Shown here: positions 37,965 to 46,057 of the stretch, one piece after another
Layout of the letters: every line of letters starts with the position of its first letter
Numbering within the stretch: the first letter of the stretch is position 1
The notes under the pieces: generated by a model
Databases searched by the model: none
Seen by the model: the letters and a program-made list of their open reading frames with translations, nothing else
What the model was told of the DNA's origin: nothing
Program-made: the position numbers and the translations under genes
Assembly: GCA_945889015.1 (NCBI GenBank)
Contig: CAMDBL010000008.1
Span: 1 to 46,057, forward strand
From: Devosia equisanguinis
GTDB lineage: Bacteria; Pseudomonadota; Alphaproteobacteria; Rhizobiales; Hyphomicrobiaceae
Direction of reading: 5' to 3'
DNA length: 46,057 nt

Positions 37965-38306
37965 GCCACCTCGAGGATAAGAACGGATGATTCCGCCCGC
38001 ACTTTAGCAATCAACACGGCGGTTTGGCGACCGGTGTAGCAACGATTGCGAACTCGACCTATCACAATTTATTGCCGCGGCGGCTTGCTTCGACTCGCGA
38101 CGGGAGGTGCGGCCCAAGGTGCGGCCAGATGGCGGATCCTCGCGGCCCGGAGGGCGACGGTGCCCGTCATGGTGCCCGTCATGGTGAATGCGACATTGCT
38201 GCGCTGCACGGTATTTGTGCGGTTGCGTTGGGTATTGCGATGCGATTTTGTAGAATAGTGCATGACTTGTTGTATGGTGCGCTCACTGGTTTCCGAGGGA
38301 TCTCGC
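37965..38306. other. Intergenic region between the TPR and SGNH genes
   Basis: A 342-bp divergent region with no convincing gene. It contains two 12-bp direct repeats GGTGCCCGTCAT (38159-38182) and an AT-richer segment (38195-38275) with a promoter-like pair for the SGNH gene. A minus-strand frame of 79 codons across it is Arg/Thr-rich and reads as non-coding. Confidence 0.6.
38228..38256 (+). promoter_or_regulatory. Probable promoter of the SGNH hydrolase gene
   Basis: TTGGGT (38228-38233), 17-bp spacer, TAGAAT (38251-38256), about 50 bp before the start codon at 38307. Confidence 0.45.
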
Positions 38307-39302
38307 ATGACGGGACGGAGGTCGCGATCGTCCGGATGGGCGCTCGCAGCTGCGATGTTGGCGCTGTCGCCGTCGCTCGCACGGGCAGAGACGGGCGTGC
38401 TCGCCGCGTCGCGCGAGGCCGTGGTTGCGCCCGCCCAGGTTCCAGCTCAAGGCCCCGCTTCGGGCCATGTCGCACCAGCCCCTTCGCAGTCCATTCCAGC
38501 TCGCGCGGATCATGCCGCCGCTTCCGGCTTCCAGATCGCCAGTCTGCGCCAGGTGCCGCGTCAGCTATCGAAGGAATGCAGCGTCCGCGGCTCCACCGTG
38601 GAGGGCCGGTCGCCGCTCCGAGCCATGCGCCGCGCACTGCGCGAGAGCCGCCCGGTCAAGGTGCTCGCGATCGGCTCGTCGTCGATCGTCGGGGTCGGCG
38701 CTTCGTCGCCCGTCGCCGGCTACACGGTGCGGCTCGAGCATGATCTCGAGGGGTTTCTCAAGGGCTTCGACATCGATCTCATTCCCAGCGGCATGTCGGG
38801 CGAGCAGGCGGAAGGTACGGCCGCGCGCATCCGGGCCGAGGTGGAGGAGAAGCGCCCCGATTTAATCGTCTGGCAGGTCGGCACCAACGACGCGATGGCC
38901 GGTGTCGGCGAGGAGCGCATCACCAACTGCCTGCGGACGACGCTCGACTGGCTGGCAAAGAAGAAGGTCGATGTCGTGCTGATCAATCCACAGTACGTCG
39001 ACCGCCTCGCTGCCGACGACTACTATCGCCGCGTCGTAGAAATCATCGCCGATGTCGCTCGCGAGCGCCGCGTGCTGGTCGTCGACCGCTATCAGGCGAT
39101 GGCCGAGCTGGCCTGGAAGAACGGCAACAACACCTACCTCGCCTCCGACAAGTTTCACCTGAACGATCTCGGGTATCGCTGCATGGCGGAATATTCGGCA
39201 CGCGCGATCGTCTCGGGTATCCTGCAGGCCGATGCGGAGCCGGTCGCGTCCCCTGTGCCGGCGCAGGCGCCGGACTTTGCCGAGCGCGCGGGAATCCGCT
39301 GA
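38307..39302 (+). CDS. Exported SGNH/GDSL-type hydrolase
   Basis: A 331-residue protein from ATG 38307 (GAGGG upstream; an in-frame ATG at 38262 is less likely). A signal peptide ends near LSPSLARA-ET (residue 27), followed by a 60-residue Ala/Pro-rich linker. SGNH blocks: GSSS at 123-126 with S125 as the likely nucleophile (the usual Asp of GDS is Ser), a block II Gly in SGMSGE, N194 in VGTNDAM, and D281/H284 in SDKFHLND. It probably removes acyl or acetyl groups from a periplasmic or surface glycan or lipid. The substrate is not evident. Confidence 0.9.
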   Translation: MTGRRSRSSGWALAAAMLALSPSLARAETGVLAASREAVVAPAQVPAQGPASGHVAPAPSQSIPARADHAAASGFQIASLRQVPRQLSKECSVRGSTVEGRSPLRAMRRALRESRPVKVLAIGSSSIVGVGASSPVAGYTVRLEHDLEGFLKGFDIDLIPSGMSGEQAEGTAARIRAEVEEKRPDLIVWQVGTNDAMAGVGEERITNCLRTTLDWLAKKKVDVVLINPQYVDRLAADDYYRRVVEIIADVARERRVLVVDRYQAMAELAWKNGNNTYLASDKFHLNDLGYRCMAEYSARAIVSGILQADAEPVASPVPAQAPDFAERAGIR

Positions 39303-39332
39303 CCCTCGAAGCGTGCCCGGAGCGAGGCGGAC

Positions 39333-40961
39333 CTACAGCCGCCGCCGCGCATCGCGCAGGATTTCACGTGCGGCACTGCGCCCCGGCAATCCGGTGACGC
39401 CGCCACCGGGATGCCCGCCCGACCCGCACAGATAGAGGCCGGGCACCGGCATGCGATAATCGGCATGGCCCAGCACCGGACGCAGCGAGAACAGCTGGTC
39501 GAGCGAGAGCTGGCCGTGGAAGATGTCGCCGTCGACGAGGCCGAAGCGGGTCTCGAGGTCGAGCGGTGACAGCACTTGCCGGCCGAGCACGCTCGCAGCG
39601 AATCCCGGTGCGTGCGCGTCGACCGTGCGGATCACGAGATCGGCGAAGGCCTCCTTTTCGTGGATGCTGCGCCAGCTTCGCCCATTGGGGAGGCGCGGCG
39701 AGACGTGCTGTACGAACAAGCTGGCGACGTGAGCGCCTTTCGGCGCCTTGTCGCCGTCGACCAGGCTGTCGTCCAGCGTCGAGGGAATCAGCATCTCGAC
39801 CACCGGCTCGAGCGACCAGCCGTGCAGCCGCGCGTCGAGATAGGCGCGCTCGAGGTAGTCCAGCGTCGGTCCGATGACGATGCCGGAGCCATGGTGGTCC
39901 TGTCGGTATGAACCCGGGCGGCAGCGGAAATCCGGCAGCGCGCTCAGCGCCACGTTCATACGGAACGTGCCCGATCCCGTCTTGATGGCGAGGAACCGGC
40001 GGCGCGTCTCGGGATCGACATCCCCCTCGGCGACGAGATCGCGAAACAGCAGCTTCGGCCCGACGTTGGCTGCGACGCGGGAGGCACGCACCACCTCGCC
40101 CGAGGACAGCACCACGCCTGCCGCGCGTCCGCCCTCGACGAGGATGCGCTTCACCTCCGCGCCGGTGCGGATACGCGCGCCGGCGGCCGTGGCGGCCTTC
40201 GCCATCGCCGCGCTGATCGCGCCCATGCCGCCGATGGCGTGCCCCCAGACGCCGGCTTTGCCGTTCACCTCGCCGAAGCAGTGGTGCAGCAATACGTAGG
40301 CGGTGCCGGGGGTGGAGGGAGCGGCAAAAGCACCGACGATGCCGTCGAACGCGAGCGCGCCCTTCACCACCTCGTTCTCGAACCAGCCGTCGAGGAAATC
40401 GGCGGCGCTCTTGGTGAACAGGTCGGTGACGAGCCGCTGATCCGCGAGCCCGAGCTTCCAGAGACGGCGGCCGAGACCGGCATGACGCAGCAGGCCGGTC
40501 CAGCCATCACCGGCGTTGGGCGGGGTCGCCAGTGCGAGATCGCGCAGAACGGACGCGGCGCGGTCGAGGGCGGCGTCATAGGCGGGAAGACGCGCGGCGT
40601 CACGGGCGGAGAAGGCGGCGATGGCCCGCTGGCGGGCGGCGAGACCATAGGGCATCAGCAGGTAGCGGGTGTCGTCGACCGGCCAGAAGTTGGCCACAGG
40701 ACGCTCGACGATCCGCAAGCCGTGCGCGTGCAGATCGAGGTCGGCGATCACGCGAGGATTGAGCAAGCTGACGGTATAGGCGGCGACCGAATTGCGAAAA
40801 CCCGGGTGGAACTCCTCGGTGAGGGCCGCGCCGCCGGGCGCAGCGTTCTTTTCCAGCACAGTAACGCTGAGGCCGGCCTTGGCCAGGTAGGCGGCCGTGA
40901 CCAGTCCGTTGTGGCCGCCGCCGACGATGGCGACATCGCAGTGCTCGCCGCTTCCGGTCAT
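39333..40961 (-). CDS. FAD-dependent oxidoreductase, phytoene-dehydrogenase (COG1233) type
   Basis: A 542-residue flavoprotein. The ADP-binding motif is DVAIVGGGHNGLVTAAYLAK at the N-terminus with the following LEKNAAPGGAALTEEFHPGF, and the C-terminal FAD signature is GLYLCGSGGHPGGGVTGLPG. The middle shows HAIGGMGAISAAMAKAA and GARIRTGAEVKRIL, as in CrtI/retinol-dehydrogenase-like proteins. No carotenoid genes are nearby, so a carotenoid role should not be assumed. ATG 40961 was chosen because it has GAGGG at a proper distance; ATG 40991 has its purine run too close. It is divergent from the hydroxyacid dehydrogenase. Confidence 0.9.
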   Translation of the reverse strand: MTGSGEHCDVAIVGGGHNGLVTAAYLAKAGLSVTVLEKNAAPGGAALTEEFHPGFRNSVAAYTVSLLNPRVIADLDLHAHGLRIVERPVANFWPVDDTRYLLMPYGLAARQRAIAAFSARDAARLPAYDAALDRAASVLRDLALATPPNAGDGWTGLLRHAGLGRRLWKLGLADQRLVTDLFTKSAADFLDGWFENEVVKGALAFDGIVGAFAAPSTPGTAYVLLHHCFGEVNGKAGVWGHAIGGMGAISAAMAKAATAAGARIRTGAEVKRILVEGGRAAGVVLSSGEVVRASRVAANVGPKLLFRDLVAEGDVDPETRRRFLAIKTGSGTFRMNVALSALPDFRCRPGSYRQDHHGSGIVIGPTLDYLERAYLDARLHGWSLEPVVEMLIPSTLDDSLVDGDKAPKGAHVASLFVQHVSPRLPNGRSWRSIHEKEAFADLVIRTVDAHAPGFAASVLGRQVLSPLDLETRFGLVDGDIFHGQLSLDQLFSLRPVLGHADYRMPVPGLYLCGSGGHPGGGVTGLPGRSAAREILRDARRRL

Positions 40962-41066
40962 GGCGCCACCCTCGGCGCCCTCGTGCTCCATCCCTCCCGC
41001 GGCGATTGTGGTGCGTGGAAGGGAATGCTACGAGCCGAAATCCCCCTCGCGTCGCGGAGATCACCC

Positions 41067-42077
41067 ATGGCCAAGCCTGTCCTGCTGATGACCGGACCGA
41101 TGCCGCCGATCATCGATCGGGGCCTGCGCCAGACTTTCGACTGCCATCAGTTGCCGCCGAAGGGACGCACGGGCACGGCCGCTGCCGGCACGGAGACGCC
41201 GGAGGCACTGCTGGCACGGATCGGTCCGGCCGTCGAGGCCGTTTGCACGGGCGGGCACACCGGCGTCAAGACCGACGAGGCGCTGATGGCGGCGCTGCCT
41301 GGGTTGAAGGTGATCGCCAACCTCGGCGTCGGCTACGATTCCATCGACGTCGCCGCCGCCGCCCGTCGCGGCATCGTCGTCGCCAATACCCCTGATGTGC
41401 TGACGGACGAGGTGGCCGACACCGCGCTCGGGCTGCTGCTGATGACCGTGCGCGAGATGTCGAAGGCGGAGGCATACCTCCGGGCCGGACGCTGGGCCAA
41501 GGAAGGCGATTATCGCCTGAGCACCGCGAGCCTCCGCGACCGAAGTGTCGGCATCATCGGACTGGGCCGCATCGGCAAGGCCATCGCGCGACGATGCGAG
41601 GCCTTTGGCCTGCCGGTCAGCTATTGCGGCCGTCGCCCCCAGGCCGACGTGACCTATGCCTACCATGCCGATCCCGTGTCCCTGGCTAAGGCCGTCGATA
41701 CGCTGATCGCGGTCATTCCCGGCGGCGCCGAGACCCGCAACATCGTCGATGCCCAGGTGCTGGAAGCGCTCGGACCTCGCGGCATCTTCATCAACGTCGC
41801 CCGCGGCACCATCGTCGACGAGGCCGCGCTGATCGATGCGCTGCGCACCGGCAAAATCCTCGCGGCCGGACTGGATGTGTTCGTGGGCGAGCCGAGCTTC
41901 AACCCCAATTTCCTGACGCTCGAAAATGCTGTGCTTTTGCCGCACATCGGCTCGGCGTCGATCCTCACCCGCGAGCGGATGGGGCAGCTCGTCGTCGACA
42001 ATCTCGCTGCCTACGCCAATCGCAAGCCGCCGCTGTCGCCGGTGGCGGAGACGCCGTTCTCGGGCTGGGGCGGGTAA
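41067..42077 (+). CDS. D-isomer-specific 2-hydroxyacid dehydrogenase
   Basis: A 336-residue NAD(P)-dependent dehydrogenase. The nucleotide-binding motif is VGIIGLGRIGKAIARR (161-176). The catalytic triad is R246 (NVARGTIVDE), E275 (VFVGEPSF) and H293 (LLPHIGSAS). The substrate-binding segment is ANLGVGYDSIDV. The pattern is close to glyoxylate/hydroxypyruvate reductases, though the exact substrate is not determined by sequence. ATG 41067 follows GGAGATCACCC. The frame extends to 40239 but that is antisense to the flavoprotein. The 105-bp gap to the divergent gene should hold both promoters. Confidence 0.93.
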   Translation: MAKPVLLMTGPMPPIIDRGLRQTFDCHQLPPKGRTGTAAAGTETPEALLARIGPAVEAVCTGGHTGVKTDEALMAALPGLKVIANLGVGYDSIDVAAAARRGIVVANTPDVLTDEVADTALGLLLMTVREMSKAEAYLRAGRWAKEGDYRLSTASLRDRSVGIIGLGRIGKAIARRCEAFGLPVSYCGRRPQADVTYAYHADPVSLAKAVDTLIAVIPGGAETRNIVDAQVLEALGPRGIFINVARGTIVDEAALIDALRTGKILAAGLDVFVGEPSFNPNFLTLENAVLLPHIGSASILTRERMGQLVVDNLAAYANRKPPLSPVAETPFSGWGG

Positions 42078-42270
42078 TCGTTATGTCGCTGGCCGTCATA
42101 ATTGTGTCGATGGGGTGACAATAGTGTGGAAAAGGAAGATTCTGCGTGCTGGCGCAGAACTGGAGCTTTGACTCGGGTGTCGCAATAGGTCCAAATTCCG
42201 GACGAACGATGGCTAAAAACAGTGCGTTAAGGTGTTATTGAGGAGTTGGCGGCTACCGTTCGACACGTGA

Positions 42271-42300
42271 TCCAGGCTTTCCTGGCCTTCGGGGCCGAAG
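42271..42300 (+). promoter_or_regulatory. Two small adjacent hairpins before the small membrane protein gene
   Basis: CCAGG-CTTT-CCTGG (42272-42285), then CTTC-GGGGCC-GAAG (42287-42300), 22 bp before the TTG start. Another stem, TCTGCG/CGCAGA, lies near 42145. They may be leader structure or a weak terminator for the upstream gene. Confidence 0.3.
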
Positions 42301-42321
42301 TTTGACTGGAGTTGATCTGAT

Positions 42322-42591
42322 TTGAGCGCGCCCCAGACCACTCTTCGCAGGCCAGCCGGTTGGTTTTGGCAAGCAGAGCCTGTGTCTACGCAGTCGCCGA
42401 ACATCAATACCGACTACTGGGTCGGGTTGGCGATCGTGGCGGTGGCACCGGCTGTGTTCTGGCCGCTCGCCATCAAGGGTGTGAGCCTTCTTGCCGGCTT
42501 CGATGTCGCCTGGTTCAGCCTGGCCTTACTCGGCGGCAGCATCTTCGCGTTCCTCGGCACCATATATGGCTTGCTGGTCCGTCGTCGCTGA
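42322..42591 (+). CDS. Small two-helix membrane protein, TTG start
   Basis: An 89-residue protein with two transmembrane segments (about 32-54 and 61-84) and a basic C-terminus (VRRR). It matches no family I recognise. The proposed TTG at 42322 has GGAG ten bases upstream. GTG at 42382 would give a 69-residue version starting MSTQSPNINTDYWVG. It lies in a locally less GC-rich stretch between the hydroxyacid dehydrogenase and mutA, with 200 bp of gene-free DNA on its 3' side. Confidence 0.55.
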   Translation: MSAPQTTLRRPAGWFWQAEPVSTQSPNINTDYWVGLAIVAVAPAVFWPLAIKGVSLLAGFDVAWFSLALLGGSIFAFLGTIYGLLVRRR

Positions 42592-42791
42592 ACGATCGCG
42601 TGCAGATTGGACCTCGCCCCGCGGCAGACTTTAGCTCTTCCCCCTCCGACCCGACCAAAGCGTGACTAAAAACAAGGCTGTCGGCCATCGGCTGCCCGCA
42701 CGTCGAGCAGCTTCGAAAGTCTACTGTTCCATGTGCCGGCGTGATGTTCTAGCTAGGCGGATCGGCTTTCGTCACGAACGGTTGAAGCGAG

Positions 42792-44696
42792 ATGTCCAAC
42801 GAGCTCGAGCTTGCGCTCACGCTAGACAGTGAGTTTGCGCCGGCCACGCGAGAGATGTGGCTGCGGCTGGTGGAGAAGGCGCTCAAGGGCGGCGACTTCG
42901 AGAAGCGGCTGGTGCAGCGCACCGCCGACGGCATCCGGGTCGATCCTCTCTATACACGTGAGAGAGCCGTCTCCGGCGTCCGCGACGCCGTCCCGGGTTC
43001 TGCGCCGTTCACCCGCGGTGCGCATCGAGCCGACGGCTCGGGCTGGCAGATGCGCCAGCTCTGCGTCGAGGCGGACCCCGCCGCGGCACACACCGTAATC
43101 GCCGAGGAACTGGCCGCCGGTGCGGATGCCTTCGCGCTGATGATCGCGGCACCTGGTCAAACCGGCTTGCAGCCGTCGCCGGATGCCCTGTCTGCGGCCC
43201 TGGCGAACGTGCCGCTCGACCGTGTCACGATTTCGCTTTCTGCCGGCGAGAGCGGCACGGCCGCGGCCGAGGCGCTCGCCGCGCTCTGGAGCGGGGCGGG
43301 GACTCCGGCCTCCGCGCGGAGCGCAGCCTTCAATCTCGATCCGATCGGTGATCTCGCGCGGCTCGGCGGCGCCTCGGCGCCGTTGTCGGTGCAACTGGCG
43401 GATGCGGCCCGGTTCGCCGCCGACGCGCGCTGGCGCGAGGGGCGGATCTCGGTGCTGCTCGCCGATGGCCGGATCTACCATGAGGCGGGTGCCTCGGAGG
43501 CGCAGGAGCTCGGCGGTCTCGCCGCCACGGTGATCGCCTATCTGCGCGCGATGGAGGCGGCCGGTGTCGCGCCGGCCGACGCATTGCCGCGGATCGGGAT
43601 CGCGCTGTCGGTGGATGCCGATCTGTTCCTGTCGATCGCCAAGTTGCGCGCCGCCCGCCGGATCGTCTGGCGGATCGCGGATGCGGCCGGTGCCGGCGCA
43701 GCGACTGCGCGCGTTTCGTTCTCGGTGACCACGTCCGCCCGAATGATGTCCCGCCGCGATCCCTGGGTGAACCTGCTCAGGACGTGCGCCGCCGGCATGG
43801 CGGCAGCGATGGGCGGCGCCGACGCGCTGTCCATTCTCCCTTACTCGTCGGCGCTGGGCTGTCCCGACGGATTCGCCCGCCGGATCGCGCGCAACATGCA
43901 CGTCGTGCTGCGGGAGGAGAGCGGCCTCGGCCGCGTCGCGGACCCGGCCGGCGGCTCCTGGCATCTCGAGGCGATGACCGAGGAACTGGCGCAGAAGGGC
44001 TGGGGCGAGCTGCAGGCGATCGAAGCCGAGGGTGGCATCGTCGCGACGCTGCGCAGCGGAGCGCTCGGCCATCGGATCGCGGCCGTGGCCGCCGAGCGCG
44101 CCAGGGCGATCGCGACGGGCCGTGCGGCGCTGACGGGCGTCTCGGCGTATCCCCGGCTCGGCTCCGACGGTGTCGATGTGAAGCCAATGCCTCAGCCGGC
44201 GATGGCGGTGGGCTCGGCCGAGACGGTGCCCGCTCTGTCGCCCATCCGGCTATCTGCGCCCTTCGAGGCGCTCCGAGATCGGGCCGATCTGGCCGCGAAG
44301 CGCACCGGGGCACCGCCACGGGTGTTCCTTGCCTCGCTCGGCACCATCGCCGACCATTCCGCGCGCTCGACCTGGATCACCAACTTTCTGGCCGCTGGCG
44401 GCATTGCCGTCGTCACCGACGGTGACGGCCAAACGAGCTCGGCCGACGTGGGCCGTGCCTTCGCCGGGAGTGGCGCCGAGGTTGCCTGCATCTGCTCGTC
44501 CGATGCGGTTTATGCGGAGCTGGCCGAGGCGACGGCGAGCGTGTTGAAGCAGGCAGGCGCCACCCAGGTGCTGTTGGCGGGGCGGCCGAAGGCAGAGGCC
44601 GAGCTGAAGGCGGCCGGCGTCGATGCGTTCCTCTATGCCGGACAGGATGCGGTCGCCGCGCTGTCGGCGCTGCAGGCGCGCCTGGGGATCGCCTGA
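42792..44696 (+). CDS. mutA: Methylmalonyl-CoA mutase small (beta) subunit
   Basis: A 634-residue subunit of the B12-dependent mutase that interconverts methylmalonyl-CoA and succinyl-CoA. It keeps the TIM-barrel domain (about 1-460), with VDPLYTRE, SVTTSARMMSRRDPWVNLLR, LRTCAAGMAAAMGGADAL and ADPAGGSWHLE, and a C-terminal flavodoxin-like domain (about 500-634). The cobalamin-binding DxHxxG of the large subunit is missing (LGTIADHSARSTWITNF in its place), as expected for the non-catalytic small subunit. mutB, which usually follows directly, is not present in the next 1.3 kb. ATG 42792 gives MSNELELALTL. Confidence 0.93.
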   Translation: MSNELELALTLDSEFAPATREMWLRLVEKALKGGDFEKRLVQRTADGIRVDPLYTRERAVSGVRDAVPGSAPFTRGAHRADGSGWQMRQLCVEADPAAAHTVIAEELAAGADAFALMIAAPGQTGLQPSPDALSAALANVPLDRVTISLSAGESGTAAAEALAALWSGAGTPASARSAAFNLDPIGDLARLGGASAPLSVQLADAARFAADARWREGRISVLLADGRIYHEAGASEAQELGGLAATVIAYLRAMEAAGVAPADALPRIGIALSVDADLFLSIAKLRAARRIVWRIADAAGAGAATARVSFSVTTSARMMSRRDPWVNLLRTCAAGMAAAMGGADALSILPYSSALGCPDGFARRIARNMHVVLREESGLGRVADPAGGSWHLEAMTEELAQKGWGELQAIEAEGGIVATLRSGALGHRIAAVAAERARAIATGRAALTGVSAYPRLGSDGVDVKPMPQPAMAVGSAETVPALSPIRLSAPFEALRDRADLAAKRTGAPPRVFLASLGTIADHSARSTWITNFLAAGGIAVVTDGDGQTSSADVGRAFAGSGAEVACICSSDAVYAELAEATASVLKQAGATQVLLAGRPKAEAELKAAGVDAFLYAGQDAVAALSALQARLGIA

Positions 44697-44846
44697 ACGG
44701 CACAACAGAATCGTTGCTCTCCAGCCTGATCGCCGCAATTGCGCAAGCATGTGCCGGTAAAACTCCGCATGCGGCTAACGGCACCCGCCTGTCTGCGTCC
44801 AGGCCAGGATCGCGATCGGCAGGCCATCATCAGGACGGTTGGCTAC

Positions 44847-45390
44847 ATGACCCTCATGCGCTCGTTTTCGACGGCAGCCTTCCTGGCCGCCGCCGCGTTT
44901 GCTCCAGTGCTCGCCCAGGATGGGAAGGCGCCGATGCCAGCCGCGTCCTCCCGCCGGCTCGTCTGTCGCCAAGCAGGTCGCGCCGGTTCTGAAGCCGGCA
45001 GCCACGGCGCCGACGATCAAGGCCCCAGTCAAGGCCCCGGTGAAGGCTCCAGTAAAGGCTCCAGTGAAGGCGGCTCCGCCTGCCAAGTCCGCCGAGGCAG
45101 CAAAGGGTGTCGCGGCCGGTGCCCCGAAGGTGGCAGCAGCGAAGGTCGTTGCCCCCGCGGGCGCCAAGACCCCTCCCGCGTCCTTGTCCGCGCCGAAGCC
45201 GGCCCAGGCCACGCTGGGGGCACCGGCAAAGGCCGGCGCACCGACTACCGCCAAGTCCGGCGGCAAGGCAGCCGCTCCCGCGGTCAAGCCGTCGATCCCG
45301 GCCGTGGTGCGCAAGGTGGCCGTACCCAAGGCAGCGCTGCCGCCGGTCGCGCAGCCTGGACCGGCTGTCTCCGACACCGCGAAGAAATGA
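44847..45390 (+). pseudogene. Exported Lys/Ala/Pro-rich KAPV-repeat protein, frameshifted
   Basis: ATG 44847 opens a clear signal peptide (MTLMRSFSTAAFLAAAAFAP, cleaved near VLA-QD) and reads to MPAASS, then loses sense. The next frame takes up a sensible low-complexity protein, SVAKQVAPVLKPAATAPTIK, four KAPV units and a Lys/Ala/Pro-rich tail ending SDTAKK at 45390. Removing one C from the CCC at 44950-44952 would join them as MPAASSAGSSVAKQ, giving about 180 residues. Either the gene is broken, the sequence has a one-base error, or expression uses frameshifting. No enzymatic domain is seen; it resembles periplasmic or cell-wall-associated linker proteins. Confidence 0.65.
45019..45066 (+). 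repeat. Four 12-bp tandem repeats coding KAPV
   Basis: Units AAGGCCCCAGTC, AAGGCCCCGGTG, AAGGCTCCAGTA and AAGGCTCCAGTG in the frame of the C-terminal part of the KAPV gene. Synonymous differences show the reading frame is, or was, translated. Confidence 0.85.
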
Positions 45391-45415
45391 TCGTTCGCTC
45401 CGTCGTCGGATGGGC

Positions 45416-45443
45416 GCGTGGCCGGCGATCCGGCCGGCCACGC
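45416..45443 (+). terminator. Stem-loop after the KAPV-repeat gene
   Basis: GCGTGGCCGG (45416-45425), 8-base loop, CCGGCCACGC (45434-45443), then TGTTTGCC. The 10-bp stem is perfect but the T-run is weak. It starts 25 bp after the stop. Confidence 0.6.
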
Positions 45444-46057
45444 TGTTTGCCAGGGGGGATCGGCAAGCTCGATTGATTTTGTCTTAACAAGCAAAAGATA
45501 ATTTTTCTCAACTGTTCGCATCGGCAAGGTGGAGCTGGGCCATGCGAACGCCAGTAAATGCGACGACCGGATGAATTGCTCCGGAACGACGCGAGCATAT
45601 TCCATAAAAATAATCTGCCGGCGTACTGGGCGTTGGACGTTTTTCAATTCTTTACTTGAATGGTTCCTGCAATCTCTGCGTGTTTCAGTCTTCAGTAAGA
45701 TTGGTGTGCGAGCGGTGAATTCAGGTGCTTCAACAATCTCTATAACACCCTAAAACGTTGATTTTGATTGGTTTTTTGGTAACGGCTCTAGTCTCGTTGC
45801 TTGCTGTCGGGTCGCGTGTGTGAAATCGTTTTCAAAAAATGAAAATGTAATTTCCGAGGAAATTCGATCATTGCGTGTGTTCGATGTTCGGGTTTCCATG
45901 CAGCGTTTCTGAAACGTTTTGTTCACCAATGAAAATCGCATCAACCTCCCACCTGCTTCAGTGCCTTCATTTCCGCGACATCTACGTAACTCGCTGACCT
46001 AATGATCGAATCAGGTAGATCGCTTGCCGTGGGCGGTATCACTCGGCGGGTGAAGGC
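45444..46057. other. AT-rich region without a convincing gene
   Basis: About 610 bp with a clear drop in GC compared with the rest of the window, including runs such as AATTTTTCTCAA, CCATAAAAATAATC, GGTTTTTTGG and TTTTCAAAAAATGAAAATG. The open frames here (longest about 75 codons) have unnatural composition. It may be the regulatory region of a gene beyond the window or the edge of acquired DNA. I see no transposase, integrase or att-like repeat. Confidence 0.55.

Noticed and set aside
39333-40961. Carotenoid desaturase (crtI)
   Set aside because: The flavoprotein is of the broad COG1233 type and no crtB, crtE or other carotenoid gene is in the window.
44775-45647. 290-codon minus-strand frame across the KAPV gene and AT-rich tail
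   Set aside because: Its second part is the antisense of the Lys/Ala/Pro repeats and its first part has no recognisable domain or good start signal.
45444-46057. Mobile-element remnant in the AT-rich tail
   Set aside because: GC drops, but there is no transposase or integrase fragment, terminal inverted repeat or direct repeat; composition alone is not enough.

Overview
The window is high-GC chromosomal DNA with the gene content of an alphaproteobacterium. The pointers are an aa3-type cytochrome c oxidase cluster with an interleaved ctaB, a small CoxF-like gene and ctaG, a DUF983-SURF1 pair, ferrochelatase, a stomatin/NfeD pair, and a trpF-trpB pair. I cannot name a genus from sequence alone. 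I see no tRNA, rRNA, CRISPR array, insertion sequence or phage genes. Long antisense reading frames over ctaD, leuC, the RTX gene, trpB and the aminotransferase are high-GC shadows.

Layout. 0-5.8 kb: plus-strand oxidase operon ctaC-ctaD-ctaB-(small membrane protein)-ctaG-ctaE, closed by a perfect bidirectional terminator. 5.9-13.4 kb, minus strand: leuC with a structured leader, a LysR regulator, trxB, then a cluster transcribed FkbM methyltransferase -> SDR -> 2-oxoglutarate/Fe(II) oxygenase -> SDR. 13.5-18.1 kb, plus strand: an NDP-forming acyl-CoA synthetase overlapping an AbrB-family membrane protein, then an RTX protein made almost only of calcium-binding repeats. 18.2-19.4 kb: DUF983 and SURF1, oxidase-assembly genes separated from the oxidase operon by about 12 kb. 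19.4-22.1 kb, minus strand: NfeD, stomatin and hemH. 22.3-24.6 kb: an O-antigen-ligase-like protein convergent with a CHAD protein. 24.8-28.6 kb, minus strand: trpF, trpB, thiS, thiG, thiE. 28.7-35.2 kb: an unidentified membrane protein, an exported HD-like protein, a 67-residue conserved-looking protein, an omega-amino acid aminotransferase, a TipF-like degenerate EAL protein and a HAD-family protein. 35.2-38.0 kb, minus strand: a TPR protein and ispE. 38.3-42.6 kb: an exported SGNH hydrolase, a phytoene-dehydrogenase-like flavoprotein divergent from a D-2-hydroxyacid dehydrogenase, and a small membrane protein. 42.8-46.1 kb: mutA (methylmalonyl-CoA mutase small subunit, no mutB in view), a frameshifted exported Lys/Ala/Pro-rich gene, and an AT-rich tail without a convincing gene.

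How the genes fit together. Oxidase structural subunits, heme O synthase, the Cu-delivery factor CtaG, SURF1 and ferrochelatase together supply and assemble the terminal oxidase. leuC, trpF and trpB serve amino-acid synthesis; thiSGE makes and couples the thiazole of thiamine; ispE makes isoprenoids, which also feed the farnesyl group of heme O.

Most unusual points. (1) Two neighbouring SDR paralogues flank a 2OG-Fe(II) oxygenase, and both have lost the catalytic lysine of YxxxK (Gln in one, Glu in the other). (2) A GC-rich palindromic repeat sits in frame inside the acyl-CoA synthetase, with related copies after an SDR gene and between trpF and trpB. (3) The RTX protein is 28-29 uninterrupted nonapeptides with a double 16-bp dyad upstream. 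(4) The secreted KAPV-repeat gene is split by an apparent one-base frameshift. (5) The leuC leader carries a terminator and competing hairpins.
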